Source: Prevotella falsenii DSM 22864 = JCM 15124 (GTDB lineage Bacteria > Bacteroidota > Bacteroidia > Bacteroidales > Bacteroidaceae). Taken from it: a DNA stretch of 44,437 nucleotides. Made by a program: the position numbers and the translations under genes. This document shows, piece by piece, positions 18,103-27,523 of the stretch (position 1 is the stretch's first letter; each line of letters starts with the position of its first letter). The stretch is taken from positions 1-44,437 of the forward strand of contig NZ_BAJY01000023.1 of NCBI RefSeq assembly GCF_000613945.1, in the 5' to 3' direction. A model generated the notes under the pieces. It was not told the DNA's origin. It was given only the letters and a program-made list of their open reading frames with translations, and made no database searches.

Positions 18103-18274
18103 TTTGTAGCTAATAAAAAATGAGTAATTTTGCAGACCGATTATTTCGAGGGTGAACTTAGAGCCCTCAGCACGTTGTGTGTTAATAGTGTTGCTTTTGG
18201 CCGAGCTGCATGGTTAGTGAATCCGACGGGCAAGAATTAAAAACGTTTTTAGTAGTAAAATTTTAAAATTAAAA
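18103..18274 (+). promoter_or_regulatory. promoter and structured leader of the rplM operon
   Basis: TTTG (18103-18106) and TAATTTTG (18125-18132) form a promoter with 18-bp spacing. The resulting leader of about 135 nt contains a GAGGG/CCCTC hairpin (18148-18152 with 18164-18168) and more GC-rich sequence before the ATG. Such leaders often bind one of the encoded ribosomal proteins for feedback control; that function is inferred here. Confidence 0.5.
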
Positions 18275-18739
18275 ATGAACACTTTAAGTTATAAGACTAT
18301 TTCCGTAAACAAGGAAACAGCTAAGAAAGAGTGGGTGGTAGTAGACGCTACCGACCAGATTGTGGGTCGTTTCTGCTCTAAAGTTGCTAAGTTGCTTCGC
18401 GGAAAATACAAGCCAACTTTTACTCCGCACGTTGATTGTGGAGACAATGTAATCATTATCAATGCTGAGAAGATTAAGTTTACAGGCAACAAGGAAACCG
18501 ATAAGGTTTACACTCACTATACTGGTTACCCGGGTGGACAGCGTTTCAACACACCGGCACAACTTCGCACAAAGAAGAATGGTGTAGAGAAGATGGTGCG
18601 CCACGCAGTAAAGGGTATGTTGCCAAAGGGTATCCTCGGTCGTCATTTGCTTGACAACCTTTATGTAATTGAAGGTACAGAGTTGAAAGGACTTGAGGCA
18701 CAGAAGCCAAAGTCAATAGACATTAACCAGTATAAATAA
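18275..18739 (+). CDS. rplM: 50S ribosomal protein L13
   Basis: L13 is an early-assembly protein of the large ribosomal subunit. The 154-residue sequence has the diagnostic EWVVVDATDQIVGRFCSKVAKLLRGK start, the YTHYTGYPGG motif and the VKGMLPKG segment. It is the first gene of the rplM-rpsI-rpsB-tsf operon, with rpsI following after 13 bp. The length matches Bacteroidetes L13. Confidence 0.98.
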   Translation: MNTLSYKTISVNKETAKKEWVVVDATDQIVGRFCSKVAKLLRGKYKPTFTPHVDCGDNVIIINAEKIKFTGNKETDKVYTHYTGYPGGQRFNTPAQLRTKKNGVEKMVRHAVKGMLPKGILGRHLLDNLYVIEGTELKGLEAQKPKSIDINQYK

Positions 18740-18752
18740 TTAGGCGAAAAAG

Positions 18753-19139
18753 ATGGAAGTAATAAACACAATTGGACGCCGCAAGAGCGCCGTTGCTCGT
18801 ATTTACCTCTCAGAAGGTACAGGCAAGATTACAATCAACAAAAAAGATATTACTGAATATTTCCCATCAGCTATTTTGCAGTACGTTGTAAAACAACCAT
18901 TGCAGTTGCTCGGTGTAGAAGGTCAGTACGATATTAAGGTAAATCTCTACGGTGGTGGCTTTACCGGTCAGAGTCAGGCACTCCGCCTCGCTATTGCACG
19001 CGCACTTGTTGAGATTAATCCTGAAGATAAGAAGAACTTGAAAGACCACGGATTCCTGACACGCGATAGCCGTGCGGTTGAGCGTAAGAAGCCGGGACAG
19101 CCAAAGGCACGTGCTCACTTCCAGTTCAGCAAGCGTTAA
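18753..19139 (+). CDS. rpsI: 30S ribosomal protein S9
   Basis: S9 is a small-subunit protein whose C-terminal tail reaches the P-site tRNA. The 128-residue sequence opens with TIGRRKSAVARIYL and ends with the conserved FQFSKR tail. It has the QALRLAIARAL and LTRDSRAVERKKPG blocks. It lies 13 bp after rplM, the usual bacterial pairing. Confidence 0.98.
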   Translation: MEVINTIGRRKSAVARIYLSEGTGKITINKKDITEYFPSAILQYVVKQPLQLLGVEGQYDIKVNLYGGGFTGQSQALRLAIARALVEINPEDKKNLKDHGFLTRDSRAVERKKPGQPKARAHFQFSKR

Positions 19140-19345
19140 TCACACTGCTTTATATGCTGTGGAACGTCGGCAGAAGGTTTGCTTTGCGTTTCCGGCAGTA
19201 TTGAATTGCGCTTGAGTTTAGTATCTAAATCGGTGAGATTTCAAATCGGGGACTACTCACAGGTTGATTCTAACAAGCCGGGCGAAGCTCATTCGCCAAG
19301 AAAGAATTAAAAAGAAAGTAAACAAAACAAAAAGGAAAAAAGACT
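19140..19345 (+). promoter_or_regulatory. intergenic leader before rpsB
   Basis: These 206 bases separate rpsI from rpsB. They contain a GGCGAA/TTCGCC hairpin (about 19281-19300) and AATCGG/CAAATCGG-type partial repeats, then an A-rich run before the ATG. There is no clear terminator and no strong TAnnTTTG promoter, so read-through from rpsI is likely. It may be an S2-responsive leader, by analogy with other ribosomal operons. Confidence 0.35.
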
Positions 19346-20187
19346 ATGTCAAGAACAAATTTTGACCAATTATTGCAGGCAGGTTGTCATTTCGGACACC
19401 TCCATCGTAAGTGGAACCCGGCTATGAAGCATATATCTATATGGAACGCAATGGTATCCACATCATCGATCTTCATAAAACCGTTGCTAAGATAGACGAA
19501 GCTGCTGAGGCTCTCAAGGGCATCGCTAAGAGCGGAAAGAAGATTTTGTTCGTTGCTACTAAAAAACAGTCTAAGGACGTTGTTGCTGAAAAGGCTGCAT
19601 CGGTTAATATGCCATACGTAAACGAGCGTTGGGCAGGTGGTATGCTTACCAACTTCCCTACTATTCGTAAGGCAATTAAGAAAATGACGAACATCGATAG
19701 ATTGATGAACGATGGTACATTCTCTAATCTCTCAAAGCGCGAAATTCTTCAGATTTCACGTCAGCGTGCTAAGCTTGAGAAGAACCTTGGTTCTATTGCA
19801 GACCTTACTCGTTTGCCTTCAGCACTCTTTGTCATCGACGTAATGAAAGAGCATATTGCTGTTAAGGAAGCTAATCGTTTGGGTATTCCGGTGTTCGGTA
19901 TCGTTGATACAAACTCTGATCCAAGGAATATCGATTACGTTATTCCTGCTAACGATGATGCAAAGGACTCGGTAGAAGTTATTCTTGGTGCTTGCTGCGC
20001 TGCCATTGCAGAAGGTCTTGAAGAGCGTAAGGCTGAAAAGGCTGATGAAAAAGCTGCTGCAGAACAGGCTGAGGAAGCTGCTGAAGCAAAACCAAAGCGT
20101 GCTGCACGCAAGGCTGCTGCCGAAGAAGCACCTGCTAATGAGGAAGAAACATCTGCTAACGAGGAAGAAGCACCCGCTGCAGAATAA
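19346..20187 (+). CDS. rpsB: 30S ribosomal protein S2, with an apparent one-base deletion
   Basis: S2 is an essential late-assembly protein of the small subunit. The true start is ATG at 19346 (SRTNFDQLLQAGCHFGHLHRKWNP). This frame breaks after codon 28 (Lys) at about 19430, and the rest of S2 (YIYMERNGIHIIDLHKT onwards) continues in the -1 frame to the stop at 20187. Adding one base, most simply a second C at 19430 to give a K-P-Y-I-Y junction, restores a 280-residue protein with standard S2 blocks (LFVATKKQ, ERWAGGMLTNFPTIRK, PSALFVIDVMKE, GIPVFGIVDTNSDP). The C-terminus is an extended Ala/Glu-rich tail. There is no slippery heptamer at the break. A sequencing error is far more likely than a broken essential gene. 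Confidence 0.93.
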
Positions 20188-20205
20188 TTTTTAGACAATA
20201 TAAAA

Positions 20206-20272
20206 TGGGCGTTGGTGAACGCTTATGGGTTTAATAATAATCCATTAACGCTCCTCAACGCCCACATTTTTT
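20206..20272 (+). terminator. imperfect hairpin with T run between rpsB and tsf
   Basis: GGGCGTTG and CAACGCCC form an 8-bp outer stem. An imperfect inner stem and a T run (ATTTTTT) follow. It ends just before the tsf leader. It may attenuate rather than end transcription, lowering tsf expression relative to the ribosomal genes. Confidence 0.5.
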
Positions 20273-20300
20273 AACCATAAATTGAAAGGAAAAGAGAAAA

Positions 20301-21299
20301 ATGGCTGTATCAATTGAAGATATTAAGAAGCTACGTGCCATGACCGGCGCAGGTCTTGCTGACGTTAAGAATGCACTCAACGAGGCTGAAGGCGATTTTG
20401 ATAAAGCAAAAGAAATACTTCGCGAGCGTGGATTGGCTATTGCTGCCAAGCGTTCAGACCGTGAAACTTCAAATGGTTGCGTGCTCGTAAAGGCTGTTGA
20501 TGGCTTTGCTGCAATGGTAGCTGTAAAATGCGAAACCGACTTTGTTGCTAACGGTAAGGACTTCATCGCTATGGTACAAGAAATTCTTGACGCCGCAGTT
20601 GCTGCAAAAGCTAAGTCTCTCGATGAGGTTAAGGCTTTGAAGTTGGCTAACGGTGAAGATGCTGCTACAACAGTTCAGCAGCGTTCCGGCATCACAGGCG
20701 AGAAGATGGAACTCGATGGTTACAATTTCATCGAGGGCGAAAACCTCTCTGTTTACGACCATATGGCAAAGCACACACTTGCAACTATCGTTCAGCTCAA
20801 CAAGAACAATGAAGAAGCTGCACACAAAGTAGCTATGCAGGTTGCTGCCATGAAGCCGGTAGCTTTGGACGAAGCTTCTGTTCCGCAAGAAGTTAAGGAC
20901 GAGGAATACAAGGTTGCTATCCAGAAAACAAAGGAAGAACAAGTTGAGAAAGCTGTTGTAGCTGCTATCAAGAAAGCAGGTATTAACCCGAACTTGGTTG
21001 ATAGCGACGACCACATCGAGTCTAATATCAACAAGGGCTGGCTTACACGTGAAGACGCTGACAAGGCTATCGAAATCAGAAAGACTGTAAGTGCTGAAAA
21101 GGCTGCTAACTTGAACGAGAATATGATAGAGAATATCGCTAAGGGTCGTCTCAATAAATTCTTCAAGGACAACTGTCTTGTAGACCAAGAGTTCCAATTT
21201 GCAGAAGGCGACAAAATCAATGTTGCCGACTGGTTGAAGAGCCAAGACAAAGACCTTGCAGTGGTTGCTTACAAGCGTTTCACACTCTCTGCCGAATAA
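20301..21299 (+). CDS. tsf: elongation factor Ts
   Basis: EF-Ts is the guanine-nucleotide exchange factor that recycles EF-Tu during translation. The 332-residue protein carries the N-terminal UBA-like segment with the classic LRAMTGAGLADVKNALNEAEGD. Next is the core with VKCETDFVANGKDF, a signature of EF-Ts contacts with EF-Tu. The length is typical for Bacteroidetes, longer than the E. coli protein. It is the last gene of the operon, separated from rpsB by a hairpin and followed by a terminator. Confidence 0.98.
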   Translation: MAVSIEDIKKLRAMTGAGLADVKNALNEAEGDFDKAKEILRERGLAIAAKRSDRETSNGCVLVKAVDGFAAMVAVKCETDFVANGKDFIAMVQEILDAAVAAKAKSLDEVKALKLANGEDAATTVQQRSGITGEKMELDGYNFIEGENLSVYDHMAKHTLATIVQLNKNNEEAAHKVAMQVAAMKPVALDEASVPQEVKDEEYKVAIQKTKEEQVEKAVVAAIKKAGINPNLVDSDDHIESNINKGWLTREDADKAIEIRKTVSAEKAANLNENMIENIAKGRLNKFFKDNCLVDQEFQFAEGDKINVADWLKSQDKDLAVVAYKRFTLSAE

Positions 21300-21340
21300 G
21301 CAATAATATGTAGAAGTAACACTTCTATAAATATATAGAA

Positions 21341-21379
21341 AAGGAATCCAAGAGGTTTTTACTCTTCGGATTCCTTTTT
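21341..21379 (+). terminator. terminator of the rplM-rpsI-rpsB-tsf operon
   Basis: A stem of AAGGAATCC with GGATTCCTT plus AAGAG with CTCTT (one internal mismatch) is followed by TTTTTT. It lies about 40 bp after the tsf stop codon. The stretch 21381-21524 beyond it holds no gene I recognise. Confidence 0.85.
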
Positions 21380-21524
21380 TCGTATCCGTGAGTCTGTTCT
21401 TTGTTTCTATCAACAATGTTTCTTTGTGATGGTAGAAATATAATAAAGCGCATCGTATATTGAAATTTTTCTAAGCGTAAGAATGATTTACCCGCTACTT
21501 TGCTTCCCCTCCCATTCCTTGTTT

Positions 21525-21738
21525 TATAGTTGGAAAGGAAGCGGAAAAGCTGTAAATATTTTTCGCAAGTGTAACTATCGTGTAATCTGTTTATTATCAA
21601 TGCGTTGCAAAACCTATTGTTTGGCATTCCAAAAGCGTAGGTTTTGCACGGTAAAAGCGTAGGTTTTGCGTTGCAAAACAGCCGCTTTCGCAACGCAGAA
21701 ACGAAATTGTTACTTTTTAACGGAATTATATTTACAAA
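21525..21738 (-). repeat. dispersed ~215-bp palindromic element, copy 3 (inverted)
   Basis: This is the same element as copy 1, read on the minus strand. The main palindrome is less perfect here, with three changes in one arm, and the copy is the most diverged of the four. It follows the tsf terminator by about 145 bp. ORFs across it translate to peptides resembling those of copies 1 and 2 only because the DNA repeats. Confidence 0.8.
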
Positions 21739-22015
21739 ACCAAGGCACTTTTTAAAGAAATCAACCTTAAACGAATGGGAGAGAAGTACCCTGCTAAGAG
21801 CTTTTTTAAACTGTTTTCTTGCAAGTTTTCAAAGAAAATTTTGTGATGGGATATATAAGGTAAAAGAAGCATGCGCGTATGTATTTTTTATCCTATTAAT
21901 GTTCGGTTACGAAAAATTTATGTAAGTTTGCAAAATGAATAGATGCCTATCGGTGCGCCAATGCTTTGCACTTAGTTTATTGTATATAAGTTAAAAAATC
22001 GCAAACGAATTAGAA
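21739..22015 (+). promoter_or_regulatory. upstream region and probable promoter of the FAH-family gene
   Basis: A TAAGTTTG -7 box lies at 21923-21930, with only a weak -33 match near 21900. The remaining sequence is AT-rich and shows no gene I can support. The transcript would cover the FAH-family gene and probably porU, porV and ispF. Confidence 0.4.
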
Positions 22016-22633
22016 ATGAAGATATTTGCAATAGGAATGAACTATTCCGAGCACAATAAATCGCTACACGGAACGTTAAGTAAGACAGAACAACCTGTGG
22101 TATTCTTGAAGGCTGACTCGTCGTTATTGAAGGACAGCAAACCTTTCTTTATTCCCGATGACTTAGGACGAATAGAGTACGAAACCGAATTGGTGGTGCG
22201 CATTTGTCGTTTAGGAAAGACCATTCCTGAGCGATTTGCCCACCGTTACTATGATGCCGTAACGGTTGGAATCGACTTTACAGCGCGCGATTTACAGAAG
22301 AAACTAAAAGAACAAGGACTGCCTTGGGAACTTTCAAAGAGTTTCGATGGTGCTGCAGCGTTAGGCAGCTGGGTGGATAAAGAAAAGTTTTTGGACATTC
22401 AGCGTATTCATTTCCACCTCGACATCAACGGTAAGACGGTGCAGGAAGGCTGTACAAGCGATATGCTTTATAAGGTAGACGAGCTTATCAGCTACATCAG
22501 TAGATACTTCACGCTGAAGACGGGCGACATAATTTATACAGGTTGCCCTGCCGGTTGTGCTCCCGTGGCTATAAACGACCACTTGGAAGGTTATGTTGAG
22601 GATAGGAAAGTCCTCGACTTTAATTGTAAATAA
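22016..22633 (+). CDS. fumarylacetoacetate hydrolase (FAH) family protein
   Basis: FAH-fold enzymes cleave or decarboxylate beta-keto acids using a divalent metal. The 205-residue protein is a single-domain member. The metal ligands fit E56 and E58 (in EYETEL) and D87 (GIDFTARD). The LPWELSKSFDGAAALG block and the C-terminal TGCPAGCAPV turn match the usual TGTP.G.GPV, with two unusual Cys. The gene sits 42 bp before porU and seems to share a transcript with the T9SS genes. Substrate is unknown. Related proteins in other bacteria include oxaloacetate decarboxylases and acylpyruvate hydrolases. Confidence 0.85.
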   Translation: MKIFAIGMNYSEHNKSLHGTLSKTEQPVVFLKADSSLLKDSKPFFIPDDLGRIEYETELVVRICRLGKTIPERFAHRYYDAVTVGIDFTARDLQKKLKEQGLPWELSKSFDGAAALGSWVDKEKFLDIQRIHFHLDINGKTVQEGCTSDMLYKVDELISYISRYFTLKTGDIIYTGCPAGCAPVAINDHLEGYVEDRKVLDFNCK

Positions 22634-22675
22634 CGATGTTGGAGACCTGCTTTCCAACCTTAAACGACGACACGA

Positions 22676-25600
22676 ATGAAATGTAAAATATTAGGTTTTT
22701 TGCTTTTGTTGCTCGCTGTTTCGGCGCACGCACAAAAACAACGTTTCTTCAATCTTACGGTTGAAGATGTTACGATAGACTCTTTACTTCCACATTTCAC
22801 CTATGCCATTCCTATCGGTGAAAACTATGCGGACTCCGTTTATCAGTTGGAAATACGCTATCCGGAGTTCCTTGACATGAGTGCCACCGATGTTGCGCGT
22901 TACAATGCTTTGTCCGGTGCACCGCTCCCGACTTTGCCCGAGATACAACAGCAAATGGTAGTGGAGCGCAAAAAAGGCATTCTTGAGTTTTCGCTTGTCC
23001 CCATTGTGGAGCGCAATGGCAAGAAACAGTTCTTGGTTAGCTTTATGATTGCACTCACTTCAAAGCCTCGTAATGCCCGCCAAGTTCGTGCCAATCACCC
23101 TGCACCGGCCGAAAGTACACCGCTTTATGCTGCCCATTCCGTGCTGTCGTCGGGCAAATGGGCTAAAATTCGCGTACCTGCCAATGGCATTTACAACCTT
23201 ACTGCCGATGTGGTGCGCCGTGCCGGCTTCTCCGATTTAAGCAAAGTGCGCATTTATGGATATGGTGGTAATTTGCAAAACGAAAAAATATCGTCGGTTT
23301 ATTTGAAGGAGTTTGACGATTTAAAGGAAGTTCCAAGCTGCCTTATTGGTGGCAAACGCCTCTTTTATGGCCGTGGACCGGTAAGTTGGGAAAGCAATAC
23401 GGCAGCAGTACGCACCCGTAACCACTATTCCGACTATGGTTATTACTTCATAACCGAAAGCGCAGAAGCACCTTTGACAATAGATGCCGATGCCTTTCTC
23501 TCGTCGGTATATCCAACCGCTGACGACTATCATAGCCTGCACGAAATAGAGAATTACAGTTGGTTTCCGGGTGGACGACGCTTCTTCGAGAACACTCCAA
23601 TCCCGGTTGGGAACTCGCATACCTACACTTTAGCCAATGCAGCGAAAGCCGCCAATGGTACACTTGCTATCGGAGTATCGGCCGGAAAGGGACGAACAAC
23701 CGTGCAAATAGAAGTGAATGGCGAGAAGAAAGAAGAACTGAGAATGTCTACCGGCGAGTTCGACTTTGGTGCAGAGGTAGAGAGAAGATACGCACTGACA
23801 GGGTTGCGCGATGTGGATTCTGTTAAGATAACCACGCTTTCAGGAGGTCCGACACGTTTGGACTATTTATCAATGACCTACGACACGCCTCGTTCTGCTC
23901 CGAATTTGGCAGAAGGAACCTTCCCTGTTCCTGAATACGTGCATAACATTACCAACCAAGACTTGCACAGCCACACTCCCGTAGACCTTGTTATTATTAT
24001 CCCAACCGGTCAAAAACTGCTGAAGCAAGCACAGCGTTTGGCAGCTTTCCACGAACAACACGACGGAATGAAGGTGCGCATTGTGCCTGCCGATGAAATA
24101 TTTAACGAGTTTTCGAGTGGCACTCCCGACGCTATGGCGTATCGCCGTTACATGAAAATGCTATACGACCGTGCTGCTACCGAAGCCGAAATACCGAAGT
24201 CGCTCTTGCTCTTTGGCGACTGTGTGTGGGACAATCGTATGGTAACACCCGAATGTAGGAATTTCAATGTTGATGATTACCTGCTCGCTTACGAAAGCGA
24301 CAACTCTTTCAGCCTGACCGATTGCTACATAAACGATGGCTGGTACACGCTTATGGACGAGGGTGAAGGCGTTAATCCTACCAATATCGACAAGGAAGAC
24401 CTTGGTGTTGGGCGATTTCCTGTTACCACGGTTGTCGATGCGCAGACCGTTGTAGACAAGACCATCAACTATGCAAGCAACAAGAATGCCGGCGATTGGC
24501 AGAACGTTATTATGTTTATGGGAGACGATGGAAACGACAATCTCCACATGCGCGACGTAAACTATACTGCCGAAACCATTATGACGGCCTATCCAAACTA
24601 TTTGGTAAAGAAGGTTATGTGGGACGCTTATACCCGCGTTGGCACCTCTACAGGCTTTACATATCCCGAAGTAAGCTCTGTCATAAAGCAACAACAGGCA
24701 CAAGGTGCACTCATTATGGACTATGCCGGGCATGGTTCTGAAATACAAATATCGCACGAAGCTGTCTTGCGCATTACCGATTTTACAAACTTTACCAATG
24801 CCAACCTTCCGCTTTGGATAACTGCCAGCTGCGACATTATGCCTTTCGATGGAACAATAGCCACCATCGGAGAAGAAGCAATGTTGAATAAAAAGGGTGG
24901 CTCTGTCGCTTTTTGGGGAACTACCCGAACCGTATATGCAAGTTATAACAAACACATAAACACTGCTTTCTTGAAGCATGTGCTGAGCTTTAAAGATGGT
25001 AAGCCTATCACACTCGGCGAAGCACAACGCTTGGCGAAGATAGATATGATAAATACAGGGCAAGACCAAACACGCAATAAGCTGCAATATTCCTTGTTGG
25101 GCGACCCTGCCTTGTCGCTTAATCTGCCCACCTTAAACGTTGTTATCGACACCATTAACGGCACAGTCGTGAACAATGAAAACCAAATAATACTGAAAGG
25201 AGGCTCTATTGCCACTGTGAAAGGACATATAGAGAAGGACTCTGAAAAGGTGAAGAGCTTTAACGGACTGATGTGGGCAACCGTGCGCGACACCCGAGAG
25301 CTGATAACTTGCAAGGAGCAAGAAGAGACTTCGAGCACCGCCTTTACCTATTACGACCGCCAAAAAGTGCTGTACAATGGTTCAGACAGTGTTCGCAATG
25401 GCGAGTTTAGTTTTACTTTTGCTGTTCCCCGCGACCTTAATTATGCCAATGGTAGCGGTCTTATAAATGTCTATGCAGTAAATAACGACCATACTTTATT
25501 GGCGAATGGCGCAGAAGACAAGTTCAGTATTAACGGCTCAGAGCAGGTAAGCAACGATTCCATAGGTCCTTCCATCTATTGTTATCTCAACACACCGTCG

Positions 25601-26221
25601 TTTGTAAACGGTGGCAAGGTGAACAGCACACCTTATTTTATAGCGCAAGTTACCGATGCCAATGGCATCAATGCAGCGGGCAACGGAGTCGGGCACGATA
25701 TGCAACTTATCATCGATGGCGATATGATGCGCACTTACAACCTTAACGATAACTTCCGTTTTGATTTTGGTAGCTACACGAAAGGTTCCACTTTCTTCAG
25801 CATTCCTGAGCTGTCAGAGGGTCGCCATCAGCTGAAGTTCCGTGTTTGGGACATTCTTAACAATGTCTCTACTGCCACTCTCGACTTTACGGTAGATAAG
25901 GGAATGGCTCCTGAGATACAAGATGTGAGCTGCACAAACAATCCTGCCAAGACCGAAACAACGTTCATTGTAACCCACAATTATGTTGGTTCCAATGTAG
26001 ACATAGAGTTAGAAGTGCTTGACATGTCGGGTCGTTTGTTGTGGCGACACAACGAAAACGGAGTATCAACGGGCAATGCCTACACCGTGAACTGGGATTT
26101 AACCGTTAATTCGGGTGCACGTTTACAAACGGGTGTTTACCTTTATCGTGTCCGTTTAAGCTGTGGCGGTGCCGTGAAAGAGTCGAAAGCAAAGAAACTC
26201 ATTATTATAAACAATAAATAA
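22676..26221 (+). CDS. porU: type IX secretion C-terminal signal peptidase PorU
   Basis: PorU is the gingipain-like surface sortase of the T9SS. It removes the C-terminal signal of cargo and attaches it to A-LPS at the outer membrane. The 1181-residue protein has a signal peptide (1-20, ending SAHAQ) and a long N-terminal region. A peptidase C25-type domain (about 420-800) has the catalytic pair His686 in DYAGHGSEI and Cys719 in WITASCDIMPFD. The C-terminus carries Ig-like strands ending in a FlgD-like/CTD segment (LDMSGRLLWRHNENG ... TGVYLYRVRL). porV follows 88 bp later, the same order as in Porphyromonas gingivalis. Confidence 0.93.
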   Translation: MKCKILGFLLLLLAVSAHAQKQRFFNLTVEDVTIDSLLPHFTYAIPIGENYADSVYQLEIRYPEFLDMSATDVARYNALSGAPLPTLPEIQQQMVVERKKGILEFSLVPIVERNGKKQFLVSFMIALTSKPRNARQVRANHPAPAESTPLYAAHSVLSSGKWAKIRVPANGIYNLTADVVRRAGFSDLSKVRIYGYGGNLQNEKISSVYLKEFDDLKEVPSCLIGGKRLFYGRGPVSWESNTAAVRTRNHYSDYGYYFITESAEAPLTIDADAFLSSVYPTADDYHSLHEIENYSWFPGGRRFFENTPIPVGNSHTYTLANAAKAANGTLAIGVSAGKGRTTVQIEVNGEKKEELRMSTGEFDFGAEVERRYALTGLRDVDSVKITTLSGGPTRLDYLSMTYDTPRSAPNLAEGTFPVPEYVHNITNQDLHSHTPVDLVIIIPTGQKLLKQAQRLAAFHEQHDGMKVRIVPADEIFNEFSSGTPDAMAYRRYMKMLYDRAATEAEIPKSLLLFGDCVWDNRMVTPECRNFNVDDYLLAYESDNSFSLTDCYINDGWYTLMDEGEGVNPTNIDKEDLGVGRFPVTTVVDAQTVVDKTINYASNKNAGDWQNVIMFMGDDGNDNLHMRDVNYTAETIMTAYPNYLVKKVMWDAYTRVGTSTGFTYPEVSSVIKQQQAQGALIMDYAGHGSEIQISHEAVLRITDFTNFTNANLPLWITASCDIMPFDGTIATIGEEAMLNKKGGSVAFWGTTRTVYASYNKHINTAFLKHVLSFKDGKPITLGEAQRLAKIDMINTGQDQTRNKLQYSLLGDPALSLNLPTLNVVIDTINGTVVNNENQIILKGGSIATVKGHIEKDSEKVKSFNGLMWATVRDTRELITCKEQEETSSTAFTYYDRQKVLYNGSDSVRNGEFSFTFAVPRDLNYANGSGLINVYAVNNDHTLLANGAEDKFSINGSEQVSNDSIGPSIYCYLNTPSFVNGGKVNSTPYFIAQVTDANGINAAGNGVGHDMQLIIDGDMMRTYNLNDNFRFDFGSYTKGSTFFSIPELSEGRHQLKFRVWDILNNVSTATLDFTVDKGMAPEIQDVSCTNNPAKTETTFIVTHNYVGSNVDIELEVLDMSGRLLWRHNENGVSTGNAYTVNWDLTVNSGARLQTGVYLYRVRLSCGGAVKESKAKKLIIINNK

Positions 26222-26309
26222 GACTTTCTGTACGTTTGTGTTTTAATTATGTTCTTAAGCAATTGGCTTCGGACTATTATGCAAACAAACAGAAAGGAAT
26301 ACAGAAAGA

Positions 26310-27488
26310 ATGAATAAGACTTATAGAATATTAAGCCTGTTCTTGCTTACATTAGTTACTTCCGTAGCGATGGCGCAAGACAAGAAGGACATTTTTAACC
26401 CGGTGAACCATGCCGTTACGTCGCAGATGATAGCACCCGATGCTCGTGCAGCAGGTATGGGAGACGTGGGCGTAGCCACCGACCCTGATGTGAATTCGCA
26501 GTTCTGGAACCCTGCAAAATATCCGTTTACAATCTCTCGTGCCGGCGTCTCATTGAACTATACGCCTTGGTTACGGCAGTTGGTAAGCGATATGGACTTG
26601 GCTTATCTCTCGGGTTACTACCGCATTGGCGATTACAGTGCAGTGTCCGGTTCGCTTCGTTATTTCTCTTTGGGCGAAGTGCAAGCCACCGGTAGCACCG
26701 ATGGTTCGGCTGCATTGACCATTAAGCCTTACGAACTTTCTGCCGATATAGCCTATTCGCTGATGTTGAGCGAAACGTTCTCGTTGGGTGCTGCCGTACG
26801 TTGGATATACTCTGACCTTACCTACACTTTCACAGAAGAGACATCACCGGGTTCTGCTTTCGGAGCCGACATCTCTGCCTATTATCAGAATTACATCAAT
26901 ATGGGCAGTCGCGAGTGCCAGTTGGGTTTAGGTTTGAACATCTCTAACATTGGTTCGAAAATTACGTTCGGTGGCGATAATCGTTCCGAATTTATCCCTA
27001 CCAACTTGCGTTTGGGTGCATCGCTGATGATTCCTGTCGATGAATTCAACCGCTTCACCATCTCTGCCGACGCCAACAAGCTGCTTGTTCCCACTTATCC
27101 GAAGCGCAAAACCGACGAGTCGGAAGTAGATTACCAAGAGCGTTTGCAGAAGGAATACTACGACATATCGTCTATTTCGGGTATTTTCAAGAGCTTCGGC
27201 GATGCCCCGGGCGGAGCAAAAGAAGAGCTTCAAGAGGTAAACTGGAGCCTTGGAGCAGAGTATGTGTATAACGATAAGTTTGCTCTTCGTGCCGGTTACC
27301 ACCACGAAAGCGAGAATAAAGGCAACCGCAAGTACTTCACCGTGGGGGCAGGGTTCAAGATGAGCGTATTCTCGCTCGACGCAGGTTATGTTATTGCAAC
27401 GGCAAAGAGCAACCCACTCGACCAGACTTTGCGTTTCTCTTTAACGTTCGATATGGACGGACTGAAGGATTTGTTTAATAGAAGATAA
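26310..27488 (+). CDS. porV: type IX secretion outer-membrane shuttle protein PorV
   Basis: PorV is an outer-membrane barrel that carries T9SS cargo from the translocon to PorU. The 392-residue protein has a signal peptide (about 1-22, ending SVAMAQ). The diagnostic N-terminal block reads PDARAAGMGDVGVATDPDVNSQFWNPAKYPF. FadL-like beta-strands follow, and the protein ends in RFSLTFDMDG. It is transcribed with porU and precedes ispF by 35 bp. Its adjacency to porU and its sequence make the assignment firm. Confidence 0.95.
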   Translation: MNKTYRILSLFLLTLVTSVAMAQDKKDIFNPVNHAVTSQMIAPDARAAGMGDVGVATDPDVNSQFWNPAKYPFTISRAGVSLNYTPWLRQLVSDMDLAYLSGYYRIGDYSAVSGSLRYFSLGEVQATGSTDGSAALTIKPYELSADIAYSLMLSETFSLGAAVRWIYSDLTYTFTEETSPGSAFGADISAYYQNYINMGSRECQLGLGLNISNIGSKITFGGDNRSEFIPTNLRLGASLMIPVDEFNRFTISADANKLLVPTYPKRKTDESEVDYQERLQKEYYDISSISGIFKSFGDAPGGAKEELQEVNWSLGAEYVYNDKFALRAGYHHESENKGNRKYFTVGAGFKMSVFSLDAGYVIATAKSNPLDQTLRFSLTFDMDGLKDLFNRR

Positions 27489-27523
27489 CGGCAGTAGCGA
27501 TCAGGCTGTTTCCCACAAACTCC

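Noticed and set aside
19411..19450. Programmed ribosomal frameshifting in rpsB
   Set aside because: There is no slippery heptamer or strong downstream structure, and rpsB is not known to use frameshifting. A one-base error explains it.
20469..21416. A 315-residue minus-strand ORF opposite tsf
   Set aside because: It is antisense to a highly conserved gene and has no family features.
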